A stretch of DNA of 64,000 bases. It comes from JBHJGM01 sp050331815. GTDB lineage: Bacteria > Verrucomicrobiota > Verrucomicrobiia > Opitutales > JBHJGM01. The position numbers were made by a program, and so were the translations under genes. This document shows, piece by piece, positions 1 through 9,387 of this stretch (position 1 is its first letter; every line of letters starts with the position of its first letter). The stretch lies in assembly GCA_050331815.1 (NCBI GenBank), contig JBHJGM010000009.1, forward strand, positions 1-64,000, given 5' to 3'. The notes under the pieces are model-generated. The model saw nothing but the letters and a program-made list of their open reading frames with translations. It did no database searches and had not been told where the DNA came from.

Positions 1-1752
1 CAGAGCTTTTTCTTCTTGGTCAAAGCCTATAATTGGAATGTCTGTAAACGCCCATAACTTTTGGGCGAAATCAGGCGGCAGGACTTTATAGTAGGTGATG
101 GAACTCGGCACGTCCGAATCAAGCAGACCGATTTGGATGTCCGTGTCCAAAACCTGCCGGCTGGCGGTCAGAGTGCGAAATATGGTCTGATTGTTAGCGG
201 TCACGAAGGCCAACTGGGTGTCGTTTGCGATGGGAAAGTGATTCGCAAAGATGATGTGCCGCGGGCTGATGAGAGTACCGCCACGCCGATAAGGAACCCC
301 TCCCACATGGCTGTTCCACGGAGAGATACCAGTCAGATCGAGGTCGGCGGCCCAGCAGTCGGGATTGCGTGTATAGACAAGCGGTACCGCTGCATGGTCG
401 GCATCGGTGTAGCTGGTGAAGACAGGCTTGGACTGCTCGGGCGGGGCGGCCGCACTGAGCCGGGAATTCACCTGCTGGATGATGTGCTCGGCGAGGCTTC
501 CCGGGATGATGTCAACCTCGTTCGGGTCGGTACCGTCGAAGTATTCCTGCAGGTCTGAAAATGCATCGAAGTCGCTGTCCGGTGTAATCCGGTTCGAGCC
601 AAAGACTGCTTCCTCGTAGTCGGTCATCCCATCACCGTCGCTATCAGGGTCCAGCAACTCCACGCGGAAAAACTGCTGCGGGGGAAAGGCGGACGAGCTG
701 TGGCCGGTCGCTGCATTTGCGCCAAAGCCAGGCTGTGTAGCTGTAAGCTGGGCGAGCGGCGGCACCTGCAGAGGAGCCCTTGGCTCAGCATGGAGCCGAT
801 CCAGCCATTCGAGCGACTCTGCCGAGAGCGGCCCCGTCAGACTTTGGTAATTGTGTGTGGCAGTGGCGGCAGGCTGGGGATAGAGGCTGGCGGTCTGAGC
901 TTCGGCCGCCAGTTTTGGAGCAGCCGCACTCAAGTTGCCGATGAGAAAATGAGCGTAGTTGGCGTGGGAACCCTTGGCTTCCCAGAAACCTCCCAGGCCA
1001 GAAAATTGCCTTGTGCTCTGAACCCTTTGCTCCTGGCCATCTTCCAGCCATGAGATTTGTGAGCCGGCTGCGACATCTTGAATATGGACAAGGTAGCTGC
1101 GTGTGGGGCGTGCGTTGTTGGAAGCTGGCAACGAAAGACTCCCCGATTGAGCAACTGGAGGTACCACAGGCGCACTGGCGCCAAAACCGAATGCATTTTG
1201 GTCGTATTCATCAAAGATATCATCCCCATCGCTAATGGACGGGGTGAAAACAACAAACACTTTGGAGCGCGGCTCTGTATCGTCTGGAAAGTTAAAGGAA
1301 AGCAGCTGGCTGCGCGTGAAATTCTGCGTGAGGTCTTCGGTCTGCCATAGTTGATAGCGAACGTCCTCTACAAATGAGTGGAAAACACCGATTGCTGGTT
1401 CATCAAATTGCGGGTGATAAACAATGACGACTTGTAAGTAGAACTGGCCCGGCGCGGAGATACCTTCAGGCGGCAGCGGAAATAACTGCGGGTGACTGCC
1501 GTTTAATGGATCCGTTCGAAATTTTGCCTCTTCAAGGTTGGTATGCTGATCCCCATCGGGATTTGCCAAAGGTGACTGATCGGGAAAGAAGGTGCCGTCG
1601 TCCGTTGGGCTAAAGCCATGACGCATCTCCCAGAAATCGCTCATGCCATCCCCATCGGCGTCTACGATGGCATGTGCGATGTAGGGAAGCAGGCTAAACA
1701 GGGGGATGAGTGCGTAAAGGGCTCTTATAGGTTTAAGTAGTACAAGTAACAT
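1..1752 (-). CDS. Secreted trypsin-like (S1-fold) protein with calcium-type Asp-rich repeats, 3' end outside window
   Basis: The reading frame is open from an ATG at 1752 through the left window edge, 584 codons, so the C-terminus is missing. An N-terminal hydrophobic stretch ending near AHA (about residue 27) looks like a signal peptide. Asp-rich motifs such as DADGDGMSDFWE (about residues 30-41) and DPDSDGDGMTDYEE (about 388-401) resemble thrombospondin type-3 or EF-hand-like calcium repeats common in secreted verrucomicrobial proteins. Near residue 510 the run GGTLISPRHIIFANH matches the trypsin-family stretch around the catalytic His, and TDIQIGLL about 30 residues later matches the catalytic Asp strand. 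The catalytic Ser would lie beyond the window. I infer a secreted serine peptidase or a relative of one; activity cannot be judged without the C-terminus. Confidence 0.75.
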   Translation of the reverse strand, partial: MLLVLLKPIRALYALIPLFSLLPYIAHAIVDADGDGMSDFWEMRHGFSPTDDGTFFPDQSPLANPDGDQHTNLEEAKFRTDPLNGSHPQLFPLPPEGISAPGQFYLQVVIVYHPQFDEPAIGVFHSFVEDVRYQLWQTEDLTQNFTRSQLLSFNFPDDTEPRSKVFVVFTPSISDGDDIFDEYDQNAFGFGASAPVVPPVAQSGSLSLPASNNARPTRSYLVHIQDVAAGSQISWLEDGQEQRVQSTRQFSGLGGFWEAKGSHANYAHFLIGNLSAAAPKLAAEAQTASLYPQPAATATHNYQSLTGPLSAESLEWLDRLHAEPRAPLQVPPLAQLTATQPGFGANAATGHSSSAFPPQQFFRVELLDPDSDGDGMTDYEEAVFGSNRITPDSDFDAFSDLQEYFDGTDPNEVDIIPGSLAEHIIQQVNSRLSAAAPPEQSKPVFTSYTDADHAAVPLVYTRNPDCWAADLDLTGISPWNSHVGGVPYRRGGTLISPRHIIFANHFPIANDTQLAFVTANNQTIFRTLTASRQVLDTDIQIGLLDSDVPSSITYYKVLPPDFAQKLWAFTDIPIIGFDQEEKAL

Positions 1753-1902
1753 TGGATTGAAGTGACGTGACACTCTGTCCAGATACCTTGCAGCTACGCA
1801 ATACCTTTCACCCAGAACTGCTCGATAACGAATTCTCGTTGGTACAGAGTTTGCAGAAAGATCCCGCAGTTCGCCAAACCCCGCCCAAAAATGCGCACGC
1901 GT

Positions 1903-2712
1903 TTAGCGGCGCGCTTGGGAGGCCTCGTAGAGGGGGAGGACACGGGGGAGTTGGACCTTGATGTCGTTGATGCGGGTCTCGGGGTGCGGATGCGTGGAGA
2001 GGAATTCGGGGGGGCGGGCACCGCCACCGCTTTCGCGTTGCATGGCTTCCCAGAAATTGACGGCGCGGCGCGGGTCGTACCCGGCACGAGCCATGAACTC
2101 CAGGCCGATTTCGTCTGCTTCGGACTCATGCGTGCGGCTGTAACTGAGGCCGGCCACGTTGCTGCCGATGCTGTACAACCCCAGCGTGGCCAGACGGATG
2201 TCTTCGTCGGGAATTGCCACGCCGATGGCCGCGGCCCCCAGACCGGTGAAGACCTGCGTGGAGACGCGTTCGACGGCATGGCGCGACACCACGTGGGCGA
2301 CCTCGTGCGCAAGCACCACCGCCATGTCGTCCTCCTGCTCAAAGACGCGCCACATGCCCGTGTACACACCGATTTTGTTGCCGGGCATGGCGAAGGCGTT
2401 GAGGGTGTCGGGCTGATCGAAGACGACGATCTCCCAGGCCTCGGGCGGGTCGAGCGGGTAGCCGGCATCCCGCGCCGCTTTGATGATGCGGTGGCTCACG
2501 CGCACGGTGGTTGCGTTGCGTTGCGGGTCGCGGCTGACCGGCAGTTCGGCCTTCATCTGGTCGAACTGCTGGACGGCGACGCCCTGGAGCGACTCATCCG
2601 ATACAAGGGCCAGGCCCGAGCGCCCGGTGACGGGGTTGGTCTGGCAACCGGAAAAAAAGGGCAGCAGCCCGAGCAAGGCCAGGCTTCCGTAGCGCAGCAG
2701 GAATCTTTTCAT
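1903..2712 (-). CDS. M48-family metalloprotease, lipoprotein (LoiP/BepA-like)
   Basis: A 269-residue protein when started at the ATG at 2712, chosen because it opens directly with a lipoprotein signal (MKRFLLRY, hydrophobic core, then FFSGC with Cys23). The frame also extends upstream, but those residues do not look like a signal. Zinc-protease motif HEVAH lies at residues 136-140, and the downstream HESEADEIG segment supplies the usual third ligand Glu. These are the marks of family M48 (LoiP/BepA/Oma1-like), which acts in outer-membrane protein quality control in proteobacteria. The lipobox suggests anchoring to a membrane facing the periplasm. No operon partner is visible; the neighbouring upstream gene is a decayed toxin-antitoxin pair. 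Confidence 0.88.
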   Translation of the reverse strand: MKRFLLRYGSLALLGLLPFFSGCQTNPVTGRSGLALVSDESLQGVAVQQFDQMKAELPVSRDPQRNATTVRVSHRIIKAARDAGYPLDPPEAWEIVVFDQPDTLNAFAMPGNKIGVYTGMWRVFEQEDDMAVVLAHEVAHVVSRHAVERVSTQVFTGLGAAAIGVAIPDEDIRLATLGLYSIGSNVAGLSYSRTHESEADEIGLEFMARAGYDPRRAVNFWEAMQRESGGGARPPEFLSTHPHPETRINDIKVQLPRVLPLYEASQARR

Positions 2713-2872
2713 GACCCATCCAGAAAAACCCGGCGGCGGACTGTCGGCAAGGTTTGGATTTATGAGGGTAAAGCCTGTTTGCTTAAAGAGGATCTTATGT
2801 AAAAGCAGCGGTCTCCAAGCGACTTCAGCCATTGATTACACAATTCTGTGAAATACAGAATATCGCACCTAG

Positions 2873-3148
2873 GAGCGAGTCTCAGGCACCGAAGCCGCGC
2901 GCCACCTTGGTGACTTGCTTGCCAGGATCAAGAATCGTGGAGACCGCTTCATCGTGACCCGTAATCAACTGCCGATCGCCGAATAACGAGCCGCGCCCGA
3001 GGCCCGGAGCGGCAACCTTTCGCAGGTTCGTGAGGCGCTCAGGCACTTACCACATGAGGCCGCATTTGCGGAAGACTTGGATACAGTGAATCAGTTGTAC
3101 GCCATTGAAGAAACTACGTGGGGCTCGTTATCGACACGTCGGCGCTAA
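2873..3148 (+). pseudogene. Phd/YefM-type antitoxin remnant
   Basis: One frame reads EAARHLGDLLARIKNRGDRF then IVTRNQLPIAE, the typical N-terminal core of Phd/YefM antitoxins. It is broken by an in-frame TAA at 2984-2986, then continues EARSGNLSQVREAL to 3148, overlapping the following VapC start. There is an in-frame stop at 2870-2872 just upstream and no start codon before the conserved part, so both the N-terminus and the middle are damaged. This is a dead antitoxin gene paired with the toxin remnant at 3118. Confidence 0.7.
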
Positions 3149-3520
3149 TCGAGTGGGCGCGTTCGGGCTGGCAAGCACTTGAGCCCGCAGGACATGCGAA
3201 CGAAGCGCTTGTGATTCCTGCGATAGTCCAGGCTGAGGCGCTTGCCGGGGTGCGCCTGGCCAGAACGGCCAAGCAAGCTGCCCAACGCCGCGGCTGGAGA
3301 CGATTCCTAGCGTCGTTGGCGTGGAAGCCTTCTCAGCGGAAATAGCCGAGCCTAACGCAGACATTTTCGCAGAACTGCATAAGAAAGGTAAACTCATCCC
3401 GCTAAACGATCCGGGCGTTGACGCGACGGCGCGGGCTCTGGGATTTGCCGTACTGCGGGTGCCGTGGACGAAGCCCATTTCAAGCGGCTGCCCGACCTGA
3501 AGGTAGTTAGGCTGAAGTAG
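3118..3520 (+). pseudogene. VapC-like PIN-domain toxin, frameshifted
   Basis: The GTG at 3118 starts MGLVIDTSALIEWAR, the first PIN-domain strand with its catalytic Asp. The frame then breaks near 3305. A second frame gives VVGVEAFSAEIAEPNADIFA and LNDPGVDATARALGF, and after another shift near 3455 a third frame gives DEAHFKRLPDLKVVRLK followed by a stop at 3518-3520, which is the usual VapC C-terminus. Two frameshifts mean no functional PIN ribonuclease is made. The overlap with the antitoxin remnant is the normal vapBC arrangement. Confidence 0.75.
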
Positions 3521-3643
3521 GGCTTGTGCCTTTTGGATGAAAGGTAGGCTTCGCAGAGCTTTTTTATTGCGCGAGGAAGTCGTCAGCGCCTAGGCAAAAT
3601 CGTCTGCTGCATTTGGCTTTCCCGAAATCCCATCCCCTCGCTT

Positions 3644-4384
3644 ATGAAAACCCAGCCTGAAAACGCCCATCTTGGTTACTCCGACACGCCTGTGTTACCC
3701 GACTCGGGCTACCACGTACACGATGGTACACGCCCGCAACCAGCGGTGGTGACCCCCGGCACAGGTACCCAGCCGCCTTCGGATGCCACCATACTTTTCG
3801 ATGGGACGAACCTGGAGAATTGGGAGAGCGTTGAAGGCGGTGCCGCGCCCTGGAAGGTCGAAAACGGCTACATGGAAGTGGTGCCACAATCCAAGTCGAT
3901 CTGCACCAAGGCCACCTTTGGCGACATGCACCTGCACCTTGAATTTGCTTCGCCAGCCGAGGTGTTGAAGCAAAGCCAGGGCCGGGGAAACAGTGGCGTC
4001 TTTCTGATGGGGCTGTACGAGATTCAAGTCCTCGATTCGTACGAAAACCCCACCTACCCCGACGGCACGGTAGGCGCGATTTACGGGCAATATCCGCCGC
4101 TGGCGAACGCGATCCGCCAGCCGGGAGAATGGAACACCTATGATATTTTATGGCAGGCTCCGGTGTTTGAAGGCGAGACACTGAAGCAACCGGCGGTCGT
4201 CACGGTGCTTCTGAACAACGTGGTGCTGCACCACGCCAAAACACTGCAAGGGCCCACACAGCACAAGGAGCTGACGCAGTACACACCCCACCCCGCTACC
4301 GGCCCCGTGGAACTGCAGGACCACGGCGACAAGGTGCGTTTTCGCAACATCTGGGTGCGCCATATCCCTGGCTACGACGCCTAG
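3644..4384 (+). CDS. DUF1080 / 3-keto-disaccharide hydrolase-like protein
   Basis: This 246-residue protein carries the DUF1080 concanavalin-like fold: LFDGTNLENWESV near residue 47 is the family's opening signature, GRGNSGVFLMG-YEIQVLDS near 120-135 is the conserved core, and GPVELQDHGDKVRFRNIWVR near the C-terminus is the usual last strands. Some family members hydrolyse 3-keto-glycosides; many in Verrucomicrobiota and Planctomycetota are uncharacterised. No clear signal peptide is seen at the chosen start, which is unusual because many relatives are secreted. It stands alone, converging on the acetyltransferase gene. Confidence 0.85.
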   Translation: MKTQPENAHLGYSDTPVLPDSGYHVHDGTRPQPAVVTPGTGTQPPSDATILFDGTNLENWESVEGGAAPWKVENGYMEVVPQSKSICTKATFGDMHLHLEFASPAEVLKQSQGRGNSGVFLMGLYEIQVLDSYENPTYPDGTVGAIYGQYPPLANAIRQPGEWNTYDILWQAPVFEGETLKQPAVVTVLLNNVVLHHAKTLQGPTQHKELTQYTPHPATGPVELQDHGDKVRFRNIWVRHIPGYDA

Positions 4385-4398
4385 TTTTTAGCCGGGCG

Positions 4399-5232
4399 TC
4401 AGCTGTTGGTGAAGGCGTGGACTTTGGTACGGCTGAGAAAAAATTCGCTGCCATGCCAAACCACCGCGAAACCGACCTTGCGGTACATCCCCACGCCCTT
4501 TCCTGAGGCCCCCAGGCCGATGGCACTGGCCCCCTGATCGAAGGCGAAGGCACACGCTGCATGCATCAGCGCGGTACCGATACCCCGGCGACGCTGAGCG
4601 CGTTCCACGCAGACAAAATAGACCCCAAATGATTTCTGGTGCTTGTACAGGGTGACGGTGCCCACGGGTATTTCTCGCGCATAGGCAACAATCTGCCAGG
4701 CACGCGGCCTGCGGGCAGTCGTCAGCGTATCCAGCCCCTGAAAGCGGCTGCGACTATTCACCGTGCGCCCGCGACCAAACCAGGGGTGCGGCTGCTGCTT
4801 GAAGGCGGACATGCCTTTCAACCAGCGCAGGACAATCCCCTTGGGCTGGGGCACACGCGCGACAAAGTTCGCTCGGTCCAGATGCATCAGGGGCACATGA
4901 TAGGTGCAGTGCGCGCCGACACCCAGCAGATGCTCACGTAGATTGGCCGGACGCGTTGAAGGCCCCAACAGGAAAAGCATGCCGTTGTTGGCGTCCTTAA
5001 AGCGATGAATGGCCGCCCGCAAGCGATCCGAGGCGGTTTCACTTGTCCACTTCGGCGAAACGACGCCATTGCAGAACTCCATCCCCGGGCAATAGCACAG
5101 ACGCGCACCGGGATCGTCTGTGATGACGCCACCTCCGCACGCGATGGCGAAGTCCTTGGCAAAGGCGATGAGGTTGCGCTCGTAAACGCGGGCCTGCGGT
5201 ACACGCGAAGGTTCGTTCGAAGGCGCTGACAT
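4399..5232 (-). CDS. GNAT-family N-acetyltransferase
   Basis: A 277-residue protein. The C-terminal half has the GNAT core: VGTVTLYKHQKSFGVYFVCV forms the central beta strands, RRRGIGTALM is the acetyl-CoA pyrophosphate-binding loop (Q/RxxGxG/A), and SGKGVGMYRKVGF is the final helix-strand. The N-terminal half (about 150 residues) has no domain I recognise and may set substrate choice. The gene lies 12 bases after a histone-deacetylase-family gene on the same strand, so an acetylating and a deacetylating enzyme are probably co-expressed. The substrate is unknown. Confidence 0.8.
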   Translation of the reverse strand: MSAPSNEPSRVPQARVYERNLIAFAKDFAIACGGGVITDDPGARLCYCPGMEFCNGVVSPKWTSETASDRLRAAIHRFKDANNGMLFLLGPSTRPANLREHLLGVGAHCTYHVPLMHLDRANFVARVPQPKGIVLRWLKGMSAFKQQPHPWFGRGRTVNSRSRFQGLDTLTTARRPRAWQIVAYAREIPVGTVTLYKHQKSFGVYFVCVERAQRRRGIGTALMHAACAFAFDQGASAIGLGASGKGVGMYRKVGFAVVWHGSEFFLSRTKVHAFTNS

Positions 5233-5244
5233 AGCAGAGATTTC

Positions 5245-6189
5245 CTAGGTTTCCAGCAGCGCCTCGAGATGGGCGACGACACTTTCGCCGAGCGCGTTGA
5301 GGTGGTAACCGCCTTCGAGGACCGAGACCAGGCGTCCCTGGCACACCTCCGCGGCAAGGGCCTGGAGTTCGCACGTGAGCGTGCCGAAGTCCTCGGATGT
5401 CAGCGCCAGTCCGCCCAGGGGATCCTCCTTGTGCGCGTCAAAGCCAGCTGAAATCAAAAGGAGCGCGGGTTTAAAATTACGGACGGCGGGCGCAAAGCCT
5501 TCGCGGATGGCGGCCCGGAAAGTTGCTAGGCCACTGCCGGCGGGCACCGGAAAGTTCAGCGTCAAACCTTGGGCCGAGCCGCTGCCCGTTTCATCTTTTG
5601 CGCCGGTGCCGGGATACAACGGCCACTGATGGATGCTCGCAAAGAGAACGGTGGCGTCAGCTGAAAAGATATCCTGGGTGCCGTTGCCATGGTGCACGTC
5701 CCAATCGAAAATCGCCACGCGCTCAAGCCCGTGCACGCGCTGGGCATGCCGCGCGGCATGAGCGACGTTGTTGAAGAGGCAAAAACCCATGGCTTGGCTG
5801 GCCGTGGCATGGTGGCCCGGCGGTCGCACGCAAGCAAAGGCGGCATCGGCTTCACCTGCTAGCACGGCGTCAACGGCTAGTGCAGCGGCCCCCGCGGCCA
5901 ACCGCGCGGCTTCAAAGCTCTCGTGGCAGACCACGGTGTCCGCGCCGTCGATCGCTCCAGCGGCGCGCAGGCAGGCCTCCTCGACGCGCCGAATGTGTGC
6001 ACGCGTGTGAACGGCTTCCAAATCGCTCAACGCAGCTGGGTCGGGGCGCAGGTGCTTCAGTCTCTGGTCCAGGCCGGAGCGCTCCAGAACTGCCCGGATG
6101 GCACGAATACGATCCGCGCATTCCGGGTGATACAGTCCGGTGTCGTGGTGGAGACTGGCATCGTGCTGGATAAGGGCAACCGTGGACAC
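5245..6189 (-). CDS. Histone deacetylase family protein (AcuC/HDAC-like amidohydrolase)
   Basis: This 314-residue protein has the arginase/deacetylase fold. RPPGHHA at about 122-128 supplies the tandem catalytic histidines, DWDVHHGNGTQ at about 162-172 gives zinc ligands, and GFDAHKEDPLGG and VLEGGY near the C-terminus are further family motifs. Bacterial members deacetylate acetylated lysines, polyamines or small amides. All recognisable metal ligands are present, so it should be an active zinc hydrolase. It sits between the large pilin-like gene and a GNAT acetyltransferase with 9- and 12-base gaps, suggesting one transcript. Confidence 0.9.
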   Translation of the reverse strand: MSTVALIQHDASLHHDTGLYHPECADRIRAIRAVLERSGLDQRLKHLRPDPAALSDLEAVHTRAHIRRVEEACLRAAGAIDGADTVVCHESFEAARLAAGAAALAVDAVLAGEADAAFACVRPPGHHATASQAMGFCLFNNVAHAARHAQRVHGLERVAIFDWDVHHGNGTQDIFSADATVLFASIHQWPLYPGTGAKDETGSGSAQGLTLNFPVPAGSGLATFRAAIREGFAPAVRNFKPALLLISAGFDAHKEDPLGGLALTSEDFGTLTCELQALAAEVCQGRLVSVLEGGYHLNALGESVVAHLEALLET

Positions 6190-6198
6190 CCGGCAGGT

Positions 6199-9100
6199 CT
6201 ACTGCACCCAGGCGAAGCTGACCAAGACGAAACGTCTCCCAAGGTGTTGGTTGACCGGGGCCAGGGCTTCGTCGAGAGCGGCACCGGGCCGGTCCGAAGC
6301 ATCCAGCCAGACTGGACCGCGCTGCACCACGGCGCGGCAACGGGCGGTGGCTTCGACCGCGCCCGTGAGCGGGTTCAGTGCTTCGGCGTAGGCATGTATC
6401 GTGAAGGTGTCGCCGCGGGCGGTCAAGATGGGCCCGAGCTTCTCCAGGAGGTCGCCCTGGCTCAGCCGACCGGGCAGTCCGTAGCCGGCGTCTTCGGCGA
6501 GCGCGGCATCCTCAAGCCACGCCAGGTTACGCTCCAAAACGTGCGGAGGCGTGCCGTTAATCTTGGATGTGCGCAACGCTGCGGCCAAGGTTCCGCGCAG
6601 CCCTTCCTGCGCGTCCGCTGTCAGCCGGCGGTTGACGAAATCCGCCAGCCCCATGAAGGGTCCCCGTGCACGCACCTCCTCGGCGAGGGCCTCGGCAAGC
6701 GGGCGCAGATGGTCCTGAACGTCCAGCATGGAAGGTTCCGCCCAGGTCATGGCAGCCGTCTCCGGCTTTTCGACGAAGCGCGCAAAAGGAACCGCCGCCT
6801 CAGGAGCGTTTAAGGACAAGCCGCTTGCCAGCAGAGCCAGCCACGCCTGGGCGTCGGCTGTGTTGACGTTGAAGGGGCCCGCCACCGTGAAAACTTCCGC
6901 TGGCCACGTGTCTGTTTGCGCCAATTTGCGGGCGGTCAAGCGCGGCGACGCCGCCTGCCAGTTTCCGGCTTCATCACTGGAAACCTCGCCAAAGCAATAG
7001 AGGCGATCCCAAAGGGCTTCGTTCACCTGCCAGGTGGCGTCCACAAGGCGCTCCTGTTCGGGTTGCTTCCGCCAGCCCGTTCCACGCGGCGTGTGCACGT
7101 GCCATGTATCCATGATAGGAATACGCGGATTTGCGTCAGAGTCGCCGAAGCGCGCCGGCCGGCCATCGGGCAGACCCAGTCGCAAATGGCGCAGTTGCCC
7201 CAGGCTGAACCAATCCTCGCGCGCGGAGACAACAGAGCAAAGCGCAAGGGAGTCGTGAAAACCCGAACCGAAGTACTCTCCGTTAGCAGGCAGAAGGAAC
7301 TTCTCGGCGTTGAAGAGCGCTTCCTCGGCGGGGTCCATCCAGTGGCCGCGCCAGGCCCAGTTGCCGGGTATCGGCTTTGTCCCGTCGCTCTCGGGCCAGT
7401 TCGACCAGTATTGGTAACGCCCGGGTACGGAGATTGGCGCGGTCGGGTCCTGCCAGGCAAGCCAGGGACCGGTTTCGTGCAGGGGATCCGCTGCCGAAGG
7501 CAACGCGCACTTGCGCACATAGAAGGCCGACATTTGGGGGTCAAACAGCGCATCTTCTAGGGAGTCCACAGCGTCGCCCTTCGTTCCGGAGGCGTCGGCA
7601 AAGACCTTGGTCCGGCTTTCGACGTCACGCGGCACAAAGGTGCCATCATCGCCGACAAAGGCGCTGTGCCCCAAGCCGGCGACGATCTGAATCGGCGTTC
7701 CCTGGGCATCGGCTAGTTCCCATTCGAGGTCACGCCAGCCAAGCGCCTGGGCCATGCCGCCAATGTTGACCGCGCGCTTGAAGGTAAGCGTGCAGGCCCC
7801 CAGCGGGAGCGCGCGGTCGGTCTGTCGCCAAACCGCACTGTTCAGGTCCAGACCCGGATCCAGACTGAAGCGAAGCGGGGCCTCCAGCGGGATTTGTTCC
7901 GCACGTGTCGAGAAGAGGCGCACCTCACCGGGGGCAAAATCAGCCTGCAACGTGGCGGTTAGCAGTGCCAAAGGTTGCTCTGGGTCGTGGCCGGACATAG
8001 ACAAGGGAGCAAAATTGTTCTCAGGCATCGCGCCAACACCGGCCCCCTCCGCATTGAGGCCGAGCACTTTAGGGATCCCCTCCAGCGGCTCGTTCAAGTG
8101 CAAACTGTAACGGTGATCCGCCAAGGCCGTGTCGTACGGGTTCCATAGCGCCACCACGAGCTGATAGCCGATCCAGAGGTTGCCCAGCGAGTCACGATGG
8201 GCGTCCAGACGCACAAGCGCACGCAGCAGCACCGGCCCGAAACCGGCACGTTGCGCCTCCTGGGCATCCACGCTGTTCCACTCCTGCGCACCCGGGCGCC
8301 AGGTCAGATTCCAGCCGCGTGGTTGCAGGGCAGCTTCAGCGGAGCTGGCAGAAACCGTTGTATCGCTGCTGAGTTGGCTTCGCCACAAATCCCAACTGGG
8401 CAGTGGGATGTCCGGTGCCGCCCCCGGCAACTCAATGAGGTCGAACCCAGGGTCGCTCTCACCGTAGAGAATGGGCAGCAGCGCCCGGCGCAGACCGCCC
8501 CGGCGCGTATCACAAAGGACGCCTTGGGCATGCGTGGTCAGCAGGTGCTCAGGAAACAGCGTCTCGGGAGGCAGGAGCAGTTCAAGCTGGCCGGCTTCCA
8601 CAATCGCTGGCAGTTGCTCGCTTGCAAAGGTGGCGTCGCAGGAAACCAGGGTACTCAGCCCGTAGGCCGTGGGCACGCGATCTTCGCTTGTATCCGGGAG
8701 ATTGATACGCACTTTCTGGCTTTCGTCGTGCACCAGCCAGGCAATGCGGCCCTGCGGCGCAGGGTTCGCAACTCCTGGTTGCTCCAAAGCGATGGCCTCC
8801 ATCGGGGCCCAGTATGTGCGGGCGCCTTCTGCAAAGCGCGCCAGCGGCCCACCCGGAGCTTTTGCCGCCAGGGGATCGGTTGTGCGGCTGAGGCGTTGGC
8901 CTGAAACAAGCCAGCCCAGAAAGAAGCGTTCCTGCGGCTCACGCGGGTCCCACCGCCCGCTGTCCCAGACACCGGTCCACTGCGACGGATACGCCGCTTC
9001 ATCGAAAAAGAAAGCGCCGCTGGCGATACTGCGTGTGTCGGGACCGGCCAGGCGCTGGAGCTCGCCCAAGGCCTGCTCAAAGGCGAAGCGGGCCTGTTGC

Positions 9101-9213
9101 CGGGCCAGCATTTTGTAATTATCGGCGTTGGCGGAGGTTACCTCGTTACGCAGGTAGACCGTGGAAAAAATCGCGATGGAGGCCACAAAGCCCATGCACA
9201 ACAAACCGAGCAC
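6199..9213 (-). CDS. Large pilin-like protein resembling Verru_Chthon cassette protein A; start uncertain
   Basis: About 1004 residues from a GTG at 9213. The N-terminus is a hydrophobic helix (ALVLGLLCMGFVASIAIF) followed by KMLARQQARFAFEQALGELQ, the pattern of type IV pilin-like proteins of the PilX class. The very long body has no catalytic motif I recognise; its overall plan resembles the large proteins of the Verru_Chthon cassette. The frame stays open for about 46 codons upstream of the GTG with the basic run SPRRWRRQRAA directly before the hydrophobic segment, but contains no ATG, GTG or TTG before its stop. The true N-terminus is therefore unclear: a rare start codon, a frameshift, or a short leader are all possible. 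Confidence 0.6.
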   Translation of the reverse strand: MLGLLCMGFVASIAIFSTVYLRNEVTSANADNYKMLARQQARFAFEQALGELQRLAGPDTRSIASGAFFFDEAAYPSQWTGVWDSGRWDPREPQERFFLGWLVSGQRLSRTTDPLAAKAPGGPLARFAEGARTYWAPMEAIALEQPGVANPAPQGRIAWLVHDESQKVRINLPDTSEDRVPTAYGLSTLVSCDATFASEQLPAIVEAGQLELLLPPETLFPEHLLTTHAQGVLCDTRRGGLRRALLPILYGESDPGFDLIELPGAAPDIPLPSWDLWRSQLSSDTTVSASSAEAALQPRGWNLTWRPGAQEWNSVDAQEAQRAGFGPVLLRALVRLDAHRDSLGNLWIGYQLVVALWNPYDTALADHRYSLHLNEPLEGIPKVLGLNAEGAGVGAMPENNFAPLSMSGHDPEQPLALLTATLQADFAPGEVRLFSTRAEQIPLEAPLRFSLDPGLDLNSAVWRQTDRALPLGACTLTFKRAVNIGGMAQALGWRDLEWELADAQGTPIQIVAGLGHSAFVGDDGTFVPRDVESRTKVFADASGTKGDAVDSLEDALFDPQMSAFYVRKCALPSAADPLHETGPWLAWQDPTAPISVPGRYQYWSNWPESDGTKPIPGNWAWRGHWMDPAEEALFNAEKFLLPANGEYFGSGFHDSLALCSVVSAREDWFSLGQLRHLRLGLPDGRPARFGDSDANPRIPIMDTWHVHTPRGTGWRKQPEQERLVDATWQVNEALWDRLYCFGEVSSDEAGNWQAASPRLTARKLAQTDTWPAEVFTVAGPFNVNTADAQAWLALLASGLSLNAPEAAVPFARFVEKPETAAMTWAEPSMLDVQDHLRPLAEALAEEVRARGPFMGLADFVNRRLTADAQEGLRGTLAAALRTSKINGTPPHVLERNLAWLEDAALAEDAGYGLPGRLSQGDLLEKLGPILTARGDTFTIHAYAEALNPLTGAVEATARCRAVVQRGPVWLDASDRPGAALDEALAPVNQHLGRRFVLVSFAWVQ

Positions 9214-9387
9214 CAGGGCGTAGGCGGCACGCTGGCGGCGCCACCGTCGGGGCGAAAATGCGCAGCCAAGCGGAGTTCGCCGGGGCGAAATCCCGAAACA
9301 TCTGAGGAAAGCGAAGGGAGGCGGGGGGTGAATACCCTCACACCCAATTCAGTCGCACAGTGTGTGTAAACACGAAAGCAAACACCA

